This document shows positions 10,352 through 21,399 of a stretch of 64,000 nt of DNA, in pieces; the stretch's first letter is position 1; every line of letters starts with the position of its first letter. The stretch comes from Sorex araneus (taxonomy: Eukaryota > Chordata > Mammalia > Eulipotyphla > Soricidae), in assembly GCF_027595985.1 (NCBI RefSeq), contig NC_073307.1, positions 46,974,509 through 47,038,508 of the forward strand, written 5' to 3'. The notes beneath the pieces are model-generated. The model ran no database searches. It was not told the DNA's origin and saw only the letters and a list, made by a program, of their open reading frames with translations. The translations under genes were made by a program, and so were the position numbers.

Positions 10352-10517
10352 GGGGCTGGAGTGATAGTACAGTAGGTAGGGTGTTTGGTAGCAGACCCGG
10401 GTTCAATCCCTGGCTTCCCATATGGTTCCCTAAGCACTGCCAGGAGTAGTCCCTGATGCAGAGCCAGGAGTAACCTTGGAGCATGGCTGGGTCTGACCCA
10501 AAAAGAAAAAAAAAAAT
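10352..10517 (+). mobile_element. SOR SINE
   Basis: GGGGCTGGAGTGATAGTACAG to GGGTCTGACCCAAAAAG, with a short deletion after GGTAGGGTGTTTG. Confidence 0.88.
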
Positions 10518-10579
10518 TCTGATGAGCCTGTGTTTGTGTATCCCCCCACCCCCGCCCCCAGTCATATCTAACTGCGCTC

Positions 10580-10715
10580 TCAGCTTATCTCCTGGCTTTG
10601 TATTAAGGGCTAACTCCAGGCAGGGCTCAGGAGACCAGATCTGGTGCCAGGAATTGAACTGGGGTCAGCCACATGCAAGGCAAGTATCTTCCTCGCTGTA
10701 CTGTTTCTCAGGGCC
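10580..10715 (-). mobile_element. SOR SINE, old copy
   Basis: GCAGGGCTCAGGAGACCAGA, CCACATGCAAGGCAAGTATC and TTCTCAGGGCC. Confidence 0.6.
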
Positions 10716-11010
10716 ATCTGCTGCTTTCAAAGGACAGCGGCAGGCAGGGCCCCAAGGCTGTGCCTCCTTGTCCCCTCAGAGCCACAGTCTCGCTGGAAGG
10801 AACACACCGCATCTGTCTTTTGTGGATCCCCTAACATGGGAATGTAATTAAAGGCAGAAAATTCAAAACGGGGTTCTCACGGTATCCAGGAGAGATAGTG
10901 CACAGCCCCCGGCAGGAACACCGAGCGTAACTTTTGCAACTATCACTATAATTAAAAGAAAATTGTTAAAAAGTAGATAGCCATTTTACAATATACAAAG
11001 AGATATGCTT

Positions 11011-11195
11011 TGTTTTGTTTTGTTTTTTGTTTTTGTTTTTGGGCCACAGCCAGCTGTGCTCAGGGCTTGCTCCTGTTTCTGTGCTCAGGGATCACTCCTG
11101 GTGGGGTTCGGGGAACCATATTGAATGTCAAGAATTGAGCCCAGGTCAACCGCACGCAAGCGAGCATCCTACCCCTACCCGGAGCAATAGGACAG
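11011..11195 (-). mobile_element. SOR SINE, old copy with TTTTG tail
   Basis: GGGCCACAGCCAGCTGTGCT, CTCACTCCTGG-type body, and GCAAGCGAGCATCCTACC at the head side. Confidence 0.7.
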
Positions 11196-11596
11196 ATAGT
11201 GCCCTGTCTTATCCCTCGGCCCAAGAAGATATGCCATTCCACCACCTCACTAATTTTCAAATGTCTTTATAGGACATGTGAGCAAATGAAGGTGAAGGCA
11301 AAAATCTAAATCAGTTGCAGCAACCACAGTATGACCGTCCACACTTTGCTTCGCTCAGAAACTCTTATCTAGTTCCTACCCCCTTGTTTTGGGAGAGATG
11401 AGAACCTTCTTCCCCACCCTGCTCTGACCAAGATCCAAGTAAGAACACAGAACAAGCTTAGGGAAGAAGAAGTCACTGAGCTTCCGACTTGCCCTGTGGG
11501 CCCTGTATGGTCAGTGCCTCCTTTCTGAGCCTCAGTTTACTCAATGTCAATGAATATGAAAATGCATTCTTAAACCTCAAAGGCAACATCTTGGGA

Positions 11597-11759
11597 TCAG
11601 GGAGATTGCTCAAAGGGCTGTAGCACATGCTTTGCATTGCAGGAGTCCTGGGTTCAGTCCCTGGCCCCTCTGGGGAGCAATACTCACCCCCATATCCACT
11701 TAGCACCATGCCAGAAGTAACCCCTATGCAGTTCTGGGTATGATCCAGAAAAAAAAAAG
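11597..11759 (+). mobile_element. SOR SINE, old copy
   Basis: AGGGAGATTGCTCAAAGGGC head, GGGTTCAGTCCCTGGCCC B-box region, GGGTATGATCCAG and A10 tail. Confidence 0.65.
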
Positions 11760-12285
11760 AGTGGGGTGAAGAGATAGTTTCACAGGTACAGAAAACAAAA
11801 AAAATAAAACTAAGGAAACTCCTACCTCTCTGTCCAATTGGTTCTGAACGGTGGCGGTCACCAAGCTGTCCAGGGGGGAAAAGGCCAAGGGATGGGATAC
11901 ATGGGGAATCTTGCAATGGGGGAGGCAGAACCGGTCCTGCCTCCTGCCCAAATGAGACCCTGAGCGGTCGCCCATGTACAGCTCCTCCGCTCCTGAACAG
12001 CCATGATCCCAGCACCACAGAAACCAATCTCAGAATGCAGTGGCTGCTGGAAGAAATACCTCTGGACTTAATACCAGAATTCCAAATCTGGGCTGCCGCT
12101 TCCGCAACCGTGCAACATCATATGCTCTTTGTTACCAACAATAGAAAACACACAATCTAATGATGCCATTGCAGATTGGCTATAAGCAAGGCGAATGCTT
12201 ACCCGCTATGCTATCTCTTTGCCCCATTACTTGTATTTGCTTGGTTTTTTTTTGGAGGGGGGATGGCAACTTGCTGGACCCTGGC

Positions 12286-12462
12286 ATTTTTTTGTTTGTT
12301 TTGGTTTGGGGGCCATGCTTGGTGGTGCTCAGGGCTTACTCCTAGCCCTACACTTTGGGATCACTCCTGGTGGGATCAGGGGACCATATGGGATGCGGGA
12401 GATGGGACCTGGGTGGGCTGTGTGACAAGACACACGCCCTCCCCACAGCACTTCGGCTCCCG
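12286..12462 (-). mobile_element. SOR SINE, old copy, next to an older fragment
   Basis: TTGGTGGTGCTCAGGGCTTA and GGGGACCATATGGGATGCGG. A head fragment of another copy lies just left, about 12165-12226 (AAGCAAGGCGAATGCTTACC). Confidence 0.65.
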
Positions 12463-12914
12463 CTCCACACCCCCACTTCAGCTCCAGGAAGCCTCTGATT
12501 AGCCTTGTGAAGTACCGATAGACACTCTGCCTTCTGGAAATGCTCCGCTGCAGAGTCCTGCCCTTTGCTTCTTTCCGTGGAGCGTCCTTCTGTTTGTTAG
12601 ATGGGCGCTGCCCAACTCAGGAATCACTTAATAAGCTAATAAATCTTCAAATTGACTGGGAAGGGATTGATTTTGTGTTTCAATAGAAGTTTTCATTCAC
12701 CGAAAGAATTGCAGGAAGTGTGGGGAAAGGAGTAAAGTCTTAAGCTCCTTTGTAGACAATGGTGAGTCAGCCTTGCTATTTGCTGGCCCCTGCCTGACCT
12801 GGGTTCTCAAGCTGCACAAAAGCCAGATTGAGGGCCCTGTCCCCCACACTGGATGTGGTCAATCACAAGGTATGCAATGTGAGCAGAGTAAAAGTACACC
12901 CTGGAGTCAGAGCC

Positions 12915-12990
12915 AGCTAAGCTGTTCTTTATAGCACAGGAGTCAAACCCAGGGCCTCACACAGGCAACCTAAAGCTAAATCCCCTAGCC
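12915..12990 (-). mobile_element. tRNA-derived SINE fragment
   Basis: GAGTCAAACCCAGGGCCTCA is a B-box relic; only the head side remains. Confidence 0.35.
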
Positions 12991-13074
12991 AAGTTTCAAG
13001 TCATTTTTCCATGGACTTTTAGTAGCTTTATTTAAAGAAAGTTACTTGGTTACTTAGTTACTTGGAGGAATGTA

Positions 13075-13078
<4 letters not shown>

Positions 13079-13118
<40 letters not shown>

Positions 13119-13142
13119 GGGGGGGGTGGGGTGGGTGGGGGA
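13079..13142. repeat. (TG)n followed by a G-rich tract
   Basis: About 32 bp of TG, then AGAGAGAGG and G9-TGGGG-TGGG-TGGGGG. Confidence 0.95.
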
Positions 13143-13320
13143 GGATGAAGCACGAGCACCTGGGTTTCACCAGAGGGAGAAACGCCTAAAGCACATCTCA
13201 GGTTAAGACGGGACCAGTCTCTAGCCCGACTGGAGGATGCACTGTCGATTGGTCTGTTCCTAGCAAAAGGGATGAGATTTTCCTTGAGCAATGGACAAAC
13301 ATAAGAAAGCATTTTAGTTT

Positions 13321-13503
13321 GTTTTTTTTTTTGCTTCTTTTTTTTTTTTTTGGCGGGGGGTCACACCTGGCAATGCACAGGGGTCAGTCCTGGCTTTGCA
13401 CTCAGGAATTACTCCTGGCGGTGCTCAGGGGACAATATGGAATGCTGAGAATCGAACCCGGGTTGGCCGCGTGTAAGGCCCTACCCGCTGTGCTCCAACC
13501 CCA
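13321..13503 (-). mobile_element. SOR SINE
   Basis: Long T tail, GGGGTCACACCTGGCAATGC, slightly truncated head (GTGCTCCAACCCC). Flanked by CATTTTAGTTT on both sides. Confidence 0.93.
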
Positions 13504-13609
13504 CATTTTAGTTTTAAAGTCTATAGAAGGACACAAGTTTGGAGAAAGAGAAAGAACTGAAATGATCAGACTTAGCCCTGTAACGCCATCCTTTGGAAAA
13601 CTTTGGTGT

Positions 13610-13755
13610 TGGGGCCATACTCGGCTGTTCCCAAGGCTACTTCCGGCTCTGGACTCAGAGCTCCATCCCAGCGCCTTGAACCTGAACTTCCTGCTTGCAA
13701 AGCATGTAACAACGCAAAGCCTGTGCTGAGCAAAGCCTTTGAGCCATCTCTCCAG
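13610..13755 (-). mobile_element. SOR SINE, degenerate
   Basis: GGGGCCATACTCGGCTGTTC and GAGCCATCTCTCCAGCC ends remain. Confidence 0.5.
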
Positions 13756-13966
13756 CCGTTGAGATCACGTTTAAATCACACAGTTCCAAGTCCTCGATCA
13801 AATATTGGTAACATTCCTTTACAATGAAAGAGCTGCGATTCTATTCTCACGAAGCTGAATGGTGAAGTAGGGAGAGAGGTTTTTGTTGATTCCTTTTGGG
13901 GGCAACACTAATGAGGGGGTCATGTCGAAGCTTTGAGTCTTGAGCCCGAGAGACAGCTCATCAATG

Positions 13967-14125
13967 GGGCCAGAGTGATAGTACAAGGGGTGGAGTGCTT
14001 GCCTTGCACACAGCTGGCCCAAGTTCCATCTCCAGTAGCCCATATGGTCCCCAGAGACTGCCAGCAGTGATTTCTGAGTGCAGAGAGTTAAGAATGACCC
14101 CTGAGCACTGCTGGGTGTGGCCTCA
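13967..14125 (+). mobile_element. SOR SINE, followed by GA-rich tail
   Basis: GGGGCCAGAGTGATAGTACA head and GAGCACTGCTGGGTGTGGCC end; the tail has become a (GAGA/GACA)n tract to about 14218. Confidence 0.8.
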
Positions 14126-14218
14126 AAAACTGAGAGTGAGAGAGAGAGTGGGGGGAGAGAGAGACAAAGAGAGACAGACAGAGAGAGACAAGAGAGACAG
14201 AGACAGAGACAGAAAGCG
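14126..14218. repeat. GA/GACA-rich simple repeat
   Basis: Purine-rich tract grown from the SINE tail. Confidence 0.85.
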
Positions 14219-14234
14219 AGCATGCGCACTCAAT

Positions 14235-14356
14235 GAGCTGAATACACACAAAGCATGTAGGAGGCCTCCATTGGATTCCTCATACCTCATGGTCCTCTGA
14301 GCACAGAACCAGGAGTACTTCTGAGCACAACAGGTATGGCCCCGACACAAAAAAGT
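14235..14356 (+). mobile_element. SOR SINE, degenerate
   Basis: CATGGTCCTCTGAGCACAGA and GGAGTACTTCTGAGCACAAC. Confidence 0.5.
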
Positions 14357-15262
14357 TTTGAATTTAAGAAGTCAGCATTTTTGTTTAGGTCAAAGAGAGA
14401 GAAAATGCAGGGTCTGAACTAAGCACAAATGCATCTGATGACCAGCACGGACAGCGGCGCCCGCAGCAGGCTAATACAGTACTGGTCCATATTCAAACTC
14501 AGTTGCTATTTTACCGGTCACCTTCGGTCACTCCCAAAACAAGGAGGGGAAAAAGATCCCATGAAGCTTCTTTGGGCACAGACGTTGCCTCTTTCCTTCC
14601 TCACTCCTGCAGGCCAAAGGTGGACACGGGTAGAGTCTGGCAAAGGCCCTCAAACAGCTGTGGTTCATTTACCGGAAAGTTGCAATGCTAAACCCTCACA
14701 GATAGGCAGCTTATTTCTTAGTGTGTTTATGTATTTCCTAGCAACCGGGGACACATTATGGTTTGTTTTCCTTCGTGACAAGCCCTGAAAAAGAGGCGAG
14801 GAGCCCATGCCAGAGCTGGAATTCACCAGCTTCAGGATCTGCCTTTCTGAAAGGTCTGCACAGCACACCCGAGGGTGGTAACAGCAGAGCCAGCGCTGCC
14901 AAACTGCCCCACAGATGTACTCGCAAATACACCGTGACCAAGGACCTGAAAAAGAGCTGCCCTCAGCTCTCCACGCTAATCCTCCTTTGCTGATTGGGCC
15001 CGAAGTCCCACCACGTTGTATGGAGGAGCAGAGCAATATTAGTCACTCTCCTATGGCTCTTCGTGGGTGTCACTGCTTCCAGTATCATCCTACCGAAGTT
15101 TTAAGGAAGCCTTGGTGCAGCTGGGAGGGGAAGGCCACCGAGTTAACATGAAGAAGTAACTTGGAAGGAAAATCCGTGATTTTCAAATTCATGTGTGGCA
15201 GCAATCTGCAGTTTGCTGATTGACAACTAACCAACAGTTTCTTTCTTGGTCTTCTTAAGGGT

Positions 15263-15704
15263 CACTGTCATTATCACTATCATCCCAGGGATCGTTGATT
15301 TGCTGGTGTGGGCTCAGTAGCGTCTCCATTCATCCTAGCCCTGAGATTTTAGCAGCTCTCTTTACTCACCCTTCCTAACAGCAGTAGAGGCTCTTTCAGG
15401 GTCAGGAGAATGAGACCCATCATTGTTACTGTGTTTGGCATATGAATAGGCCACAGGGAGCTTGCCAGGCTCTCCTGTGTGGACAGGAAGCTTTTGGTAG
15501 CTTGCCAGATTCTCTGAGAGGGCGAATTAGGCTATCAGATATCCTTCCGGGAGCTTGGTCTCTGGATGTTGGCTGTTAATGGGATTATATGGCACTGGGG
15601 GCAGTTTGTGGGTGTGACTGCCTAGCTACTGGAAAATGGAGGATCTGGGTGGAAGAGGCCCAGTCCTGATCCAAGCAGGCTTGGAGATCTCAGCCTCGGG
15701 TCCC
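15263..15704 (-). mobile_element. 442-bp RTE-tailed non-autonomous element with non-tRNA head
   Basis: Flanked by an 11-bp perfect duplication TTCTTAAGGGT (15252-15262 and 15705-15715). On the minus strand the last ~75 bases match the 3' end of the RTE-like LINE (AATGGAGACGCTACTG, CAGCAAATCAACGATCC, ending with AGTGATA-type repeats). The middle has the doubled CTGGCAAGCT motif shared with the tRNA-headed class. The first ~250 bases start GGGACCCGAGGCTGAGATCT and show no tRNA A or B box. It could be an internally deleted LINE derivative or a separate SINE family. Confidence 0.75.
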
Positions 15705-15879
15705 TTCTTAAGGGTATTGCTGGCTTTGTGGGTATCTTCTCCGGGACCCACCTAGTTTGCAAAAGTCAATCGAAAAATTCAAATTCTCTGGCTAGGGTAC
15801 TTCTGATCCTATATCTTAGTTATTTAAAATGTGGGACTTCACAGAATTCATAGAGAACTTATTTGTGTATGTGTGTTGA

Positions 15880-15955
15880 GCTAGGAACTAAACCCAGGCC
15901 TTATACATGTAAGTCAAGTACTCAAGCACTGAGCTATTTCCCCAGCACCCTGAGA
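15880..15955 (-). mobile_element. tRNA-derived SINE fragment
   Basis: CTAAACCCAGGCCTTATACA and GAGCTATTTCCCCAGCACC resemble a tRNA-derived head in reverse. Confidence 0.4.
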
Positions 15956-15982
15956 ACTAGTTTTGATAGAAAATGAAATCCT

Positions 15983-16066
15983 GGGGACCGGAGAAATAGC
16001 ACAGAAGGTAGGGCGCTTGCTCTGTATGCAACAGGCCAGGTTTGATCCCTGGATCCCCACATGGTC
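15983..16066 (+). mobile_element. SOR SINE, 3'-truncated
   Basis: GGGGACCGGAGAAATAGCAC head to CCCACATGGTCTAA; the body is missing. Confidence 0.65.
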
Positions 16067-16352
16067 TAAAGATTAAAACAATATCACACACACAAATAAG
16101 CACCAGGCACCCTAACTTTTGTAATATCTGTAGGCTGAAACCTGCATTATCAAAATCCCCGGGCACTGCACTGATCAATATTCCCGTCCCTGGGTACTAG
16201 AACTAAAGGTCACTACTGTGTGCCTCAAGTATCACTATCAGCCCTGCCCTGTGAGCTGACAGACGAAGGAAGATGGAAGATTGAAGATTTGGCCTGCAGG
16301 AGTGAGGAAGGAAAGAGGCAACGTCTGTGCCCAAAGACAAAGACTCTCAAGA

Positions 16353-16436
16353 ATCTCTGATCTCAGCAGTAGAGCACATATCTCCTCTATGTATCAGACC
16401 CCGGTTTGATCCCTAACACTTCAAAGAAAAAAATTT
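16353..16436 (+). mobile_element. tRNA-derived SINE fragment
   Basis: CTCAGCAGTAGAGCACATAT and CCGGTTTGATCCCTAACAC with an A-rich end. Confidence 0.45.
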
Positions 16437-16522
16437 TTTCATTCATTTTACTGTGTATCCAAAGTCTCATTATTTTCCTTTCCTTTCCCCCAATTTGGTA
16501 TCTGGAAACTAAAACCCCATGA

Positions 16523-16640
16523 TTGGGGCCAGCACAGTCTTTCTGTGTGGGAAGCCTGGGTCCAATCTCCAGCACTAGGTGACCCCCTATGCATGCTGGG
16601 GGTGACCTCTGAGCACAAGAAATGCACAAGACTGGATATC
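16523..16640 (+). mobile_element. SOR SINE, degenerate
   Basis: GGGGCCAGCACAGTCTTTCT, CTGGGTCCAATCTCCAGCAC. Confidence 0.4.
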
Positions 16641-17914
16641 TCCAGGATTCCAAGTAGCAAAATTCCCTGAGGAGGCTTTTTTCCTGGCTGACAGAAAATT
16701 TATGCACACGACCAGCCACCCACCTCTCCCCCCACACCATGTCCCTAATCTAATACTCTTCCTTGTCATTCCTATTCATGATAGTATCCATCACTTTGGA
16801 TATCCTTGTTAGGATAATGCAACTTTTAGGTGAATAAAACTGTCTTCAGAGAGGGACTATCTGGAAGGGAATTCATGTAGACTTGTGTTATACCAACTTT
16901 GGTAAAACGGGCTTGCTATTCAGGGTACTCTCATACCTGACAATGAGAAACTCTGGGCTTTGCTGGTACCTAACGTTACACTAAGGGAGCCAGGCTGTAC
17001 CCCTGTACTCAGGAGGGTGTTTTGCTGATTCTTCTGAGATAAGTTGACTCAGAGAGGGGGTAGTCTTCTCTGTTCAGTGACCCCCCCCCATTCTTCAAAA
17101 ACCAATTCAATCATCTCTTTTCCATCACTCCATGTTGTAGTCAAGACCACTTCCATCAAGACCATGTTGCAGTCTCCTAAGAATCCTTCGGCATTCCTGA
17201 GTAGTACAATGTCCAGCACTTGAGAGTTGGGGAATTGTTAACCAACTTGGAAGAAAAATTATTCCCCATTACTGTTTGTGTAGAACTAACTTCCTTCCTC
17301 TCCCTCCTACCATTGTGTAGGGAGCAGAGTGGCCATAAATTAAAAAAAAATTGTCTCAAGTACCCTTTTTCCGTGGCAACAACAATACATGATGTTAAGG
17401 ACAATTTGTTTCACTTTGTCTCAATCTATACTAAACCATTAAATAGTCGCATGCCAGCACGAGGCAGTCTTCAATGAAAAAAATATATTTACTTAGAAAC
17501 TGTTGAGTGATTTCTAAAAATATTCATCTCCCCCTTTTCTTCCAGTCCCAAATATCAAATATGGCACTTGGTCATCAAGGCTGGTGTCACTGTCATTGGC
17601 AGAGAACCAATGGAGGGCTGTGTGGGGTCCCTCAAAAATTGTTTTCAAGCTCATTCAAATGGTTTTATTTTCTGCATTATCCACATGACAAGCATAATAT
17701 GGTAATGTTGAGGAATGCAACACTGTCCTACCATCCTTTCTATTCCATAAATGGCATTAGGCTATAATCTACTGAGGGGCAGAGACCCCCTCCAGTGAAC
17801 ACAAACATAGCCGAATCTATAAAACCCTCATGCTATAGACTTGCTTCAAAAGTTGTAAAACAGAAGCTTTTACAACCACACTTGTAAAGAACTCGATATG
17901 GTCTTTTGGGGGTT

Positions 17915-18042
17915 GTTTTGGGGCCACATCCAGCACTGCTCAGGGCTTATTCAGGGAGCCACTCCTGGCAGTGCTCGGAGGAACATATAGATTGGCTACA
18001 CACAAGGCAAGTGCCTTACCTGCTGTGATCTCTTCAGCCCCT
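17915..18042 (-). mobile_element. SOR SINE, old copy
   Basis: GGGGCCACATCCAGCACTGC to GATCTCTTCAGCCCC. Confidence 0.65.
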
Positions 18043-18054
18043 AGATGTTCTTGT

Positions 18055-18208
18055 TTGTTCTGGGGCCATACCCAGCAATGCTTAGGGGTTACTTCTGGCT
18101 CTGCACTCAACAATTACTCCTGGTGAGCTTGGAGACCATATAGAAGCCAGGGATTGAACCCAGGTCAGTGGCATGCAAGGCCTTACCTACTGTACTCTCT
18201 GATCCCTA
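18055..18208 (-). mobile_element. SOR SINE, old copy
   Basis: GGGGCCATACCCAGCAATGC, CTCTGCACTCAACAATTACT, and GTACTCTCTGATCCC. Confidence 0.65.
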
Positions 18209-18269
18209 GATACTGTGTCTTAAGTCCACCTGCACCTGCACTTAAATTGCTTTGCATTAATAGTCATAT

Positions 18270-18382
18270 TTTGGCCACACCCAGTGATACTCAGGCTACT
18301 CCCAGCTGAAAGCTGGAGGGTGGAGTCCAAGCCAGGGATTGAACTCTGGCCTTGTTTATGCACTGAGCTATCTTTCCAGCCC
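18270..18382 (-). mobile_element. SOR SINE, internally deleted
   Basis: TTGGCCACACCCAGTGATAC directly joined to the head-side GAGCTATCTTTCCAGCCCC. Confidence 0.55.
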
Positions 18383-18394
18383 CTGGTCTCATTT

Positions 18395-18544
18395 TTTTTT
18401 TTTTTAAATTTGGGAGCCACATCCAGGAGTACTTAGGGATCACTCTTAGTAGTGCTTGGGGACTATACGTGCTATCAGGGATTGAACCTGGGTCAGCCAA
18501 GTGCAAGGCAAGTACCTTACCCACTGTCGTATCTCTCCAAATCC
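18395..18544 (-). mobile_element. SOR SINE, old copy with duplication
   Basis: TGGTCTCATTT on both sides (18384-18394, 18545-18555). It is inserted directly beside the preceding copy. Confidence 0.8.
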
Positions 18545-18899
18545 TGGTCTCATTTGTACCTTGAGAAGTACTATTTGGTCTGTGTGGGAACTTTGATTAC
18601 AACTATACATTTTTGGGGAGCTTTGTCAGCTGATATTCAAGAAAATGAAGAAAAAAACCCCTCAATTATTTGCTGTTAAGAGGCTGAACAATAGCGCAAA
18701 TAAATGATTAAAAAAAAAACACCAACACCACCCCAAAAACCAAAAACCCAAAACTCCAATCATTGGATTAGGATTTCATTAAGGCTGCCCTCCTAAAACT
18801 ATCTTAAATCTTAAAAACTACCTCCTCCAATTCAATTCTCTGCAAAATGAATTCAGGATCTTCTTTATGGAAAACTGTATTATATATATGAATCACGAA

Positions 18900-19265
18900 A
18901 TCCCCGTTAATCATCAATTTCTTGAGCAGGCTCAGTAACCTCTCCGTTTGTCCTTTCCCTGAGATCTTAGAAGTCTCTCTCAACTCGGCCCTCCCAACGA
19001 TGTTGCACTGGAGACTCTTTCAGGGTCAGGGGAATGAGATCCAGCTAGTTACTGGATTTAGCATATGAATACACCATGGGAAGCTTGCAAGGCTGTCCCA
19101 TGTGGGCAGGAAACTCTCAGAAGCTTGCCAGTTTCTCCCAGAGGGAGAAGTAGGCTACAAGATATGGTGCGTGCTTCTGGGAGCTTGCTTTTAAGTCTCT
19201 GGGTGCTGTTGATGGAATTACACACACCTGGGTTCCTCTGCCGGTACCTTCATGTGTGAGGCCTG

Positions 19266-19266
<1 letters not shown>
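18900..19266 (-). mobile_element. Second copy of the long RTE-tailed element
   Basis: Same order as the 15263-15704 copy: LINE-like tail (CATCAATTTCTTGAGC, CTCAGTAACCTCTCCG), then CCCTGAGATCTTAGAAG, TTTCAGGGTCAGGGGAATGA, the doubled AAGCTTGC motifs and GGAGCTTGC. The right (5') end is uncertain and abuts (TA)n. Confidence 0.6.

Positions 19267-19267
<1 letters not shown>

Positions 19268-19296
<29 letters not shown>
19268..19296. repeat. (TA)n microsatellite
   Basis: About 29 bp of pure TA at the border between the long element and a SINE. Confidence 0.95.
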
Positions 19297-19301
<5 letters not shown>

Positions 19302-19311
19302 TTGTAAGAAG

Positions 19312-19440
19312 GGAAGAGGTTGGGCCACTCCTGGCTCAGTGCTCAGGATTTACTCCTGGCAGAGCTTAGGAAATCATATGCAGTGCTAGGGACTGAACAT
19401 AGGTGAACTGTGTACAAAGGAAGCACCTTAACCCTATAAT
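19312..19440 (-). mobile_element. SOR SINE, old copy
   Basis: CTGGCTCAGTGCTCAGGATT and GCAGTGCTAGGGACTGAACA. Confidence 0.55.
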
Positions 19441-19615
19441 GCCCATATGCCAATCACTCTTAAGTGGCTGGGTTGTAACTCAATTTAGTTTAAATGAATA
19501 ACCTCTACCTCTAGATTAAAAATAAATAAAAAGAAACAAAAATTTTTAACAGGTCCTACACTTGTCTCTACAAAAAGGACTGAACCACGCATCCACTTGT
19601 CTCAAATAGTTCTCT

Positions 19616-19793
19616 CCAGAGACTGGAGAGACGGGACAGTGGGTCAGGTGCTTGCCATACAAGCAGCTGAGCTGGATTTGGTCCCTGGCAGCCCAACTGG
19701 CCTCCCAAGCACTGCCAGGAGGAACTCCTGAGTGCAGAGCTAGGAGTAACCCCGGAGCATTGCTTGGTGTGGCTTAGAAAACAAAAGAAAAAA
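19616..19793 (+). mobile_element. SOR SINE, old full-length copy
   Basis: GACTGGAGAGACGGGACAGT head and CCGGAGCATTGCTTGGTGTG end. Confidence 0.7.
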
Positions 19794-20059
19794 ATTATAA
19801 GGTTTCCTCTGATGGGATCAACATCATGTCTCCTAATCCTTACAAGGATTAACCTTGTACATATTTTTTTTTTGAACTGTCGAATAAAAGCCTATATGGA
19901 TTTCAAGTCTGTATTCTATAAAATAGCATCCCAGTCTTTTAAATGGGAAAAATTACAGTACTTTTCCGACTGAGGGCGAAAAGATTTTAATACTTAGATT
20001 TTGTGTTGCTGGAGACCAAATCCATGCCCTCACACCCTTTAGGATGGACTAATCACTGG

Positions 20060-20330
20060 TAACAACAGGCTTTGTGAGGGACCCAGGTTTGACCCCCAGT
20101 ACTTGATGGCCCCCCTCCGCCAACCACTGCCAGGAGCAATGTTCAAGCACGCCTTGGGAATAGCCACTGAGCACAGCGGTGGGGGGTCCTTCTCAAAAGA
20201 TCACATATAAAAATATTTCTGGTGGCCATAACTGGTGGTGTTATGAGGGTCATCTGGTGCGGGGCTAGAATCTGGGGCCTCACACATCAAAGGCACGTGC
20301 TCCCCCACTTGTGTCAGCCTGGGCTCTAAT
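20060..20330. mobile_element. Two degenerate SINE fragments, head to head
   Basis: A plus-oriented piece (AGGTTTGACCCCCAGTACTT, about 20060-20200) is followed by a minus-oriented piece (GGTGGCCATAACTGGTGGTG, about 20218-20330). Confidence 0.4.
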
Positions 20331-20654
20331 AGTTCTCAAGCATCCAGGTCGGGTAAAATACTAACTGCTCAGTAAGAAAAACACACTGGGAGATCCGTCA
20401 AAGACCACTTGCTTTAGGCAAATTAACTTCTGTTGCTCATTTAAAATTTTCATTAGCTGACACTCAACTTAAACTTAGAGCAAGCTCTTCCTTTTCTCCC
20501 CATTGCCAAGGGTGAGGGCCACAGCAAGTGGTGTTGGGACTCTAGAACATACTTGTTATCTGGTGCTCCAGCCCTTTGAGCTTTCTCCCTAGATGATCCC
20601 TGTCCCTGTAGAAATTATGGATTCTTGAGTTGTGTCTCTAACCCAGATTAGTCT

Positions 20655-20760
20655 GTTTTGGGGACACAAGTGGCAGTACTCAGGGAATTACTTATGGGAT
20701 GAATGGGACTGAACCTGGGTGCAAGGTGAGCACCCTCCTCACTGTATAATCTCTGGCCCC
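20655..20760 (-). mobile_element. SOR SINE, internally deleted
   Basis: GGGGACACAAGTGGCAGTAC to TATAATCTCTGGCCCC. Confidence 0.5.
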
Positions 20761-21096
20761 AAGTCAGCTCCTTTCTTTAATGCGCAACAGAATGCTCCAG
20801 GTTGGCTTTGTCCAAGTCAGACACTTCATTAAGGAGCTACTGCTCCTCTCTATCAAAATCAAGATCTGCGTGCTAGATTTGCTCATTGCCTCTGAGGTAC
20901 CGCAGTTTCTAAGCTCCTAGAACATTTCTGGAAAATAAGTTTTAAAATATTACATACACACAAAATACTAAAATCAAGACAAATTAAGGAATAGTTCCAA
21001 ATTAAAAGGCACTATATACATGAACAACTAAGCACATTACTTTTTTTGATTCTAAATAATTTTGGAGGGCAATGTTATGAAATTGGGGTAATTCAG

Positions 21097-21265
21097 GGTT
21101 GGAGTGATAGTACAGTGGGTAGGGTCATTTGCCTTGCATTCAAACGACTCAGGTTTGATCCCCAGCATCTCTTATGGTGCCCCAAGCCTGTCAGGAGTGA
21201 TCCCTTAGTACAGAGCCTGGAGTAAGTCATCGGATGACTTACACATTGGATGTGCCCCCTACGGA
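21097..21265 (+). mobile_element. SOR SINE
   Basis: GTTGGAGTGATAGTACAGTG head, CAGGTTTGATCCCCAGC, and a disrupted 3' end with a GTCATCGGATGAC mini-palindrome. Confidence 0.75.
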
Positions 21266-21399
21266 CCCCCCTAAATTAGGATAACTGAAGACTGCTCTAG
21301 AAAATTGTGCTTCTATTAACAAACTCTTGTATTTGACCTTGAGCCACACCCAATGGACCCCTAAAACATTGTTTTGACAACCATTAAGAACTTGTCCTT

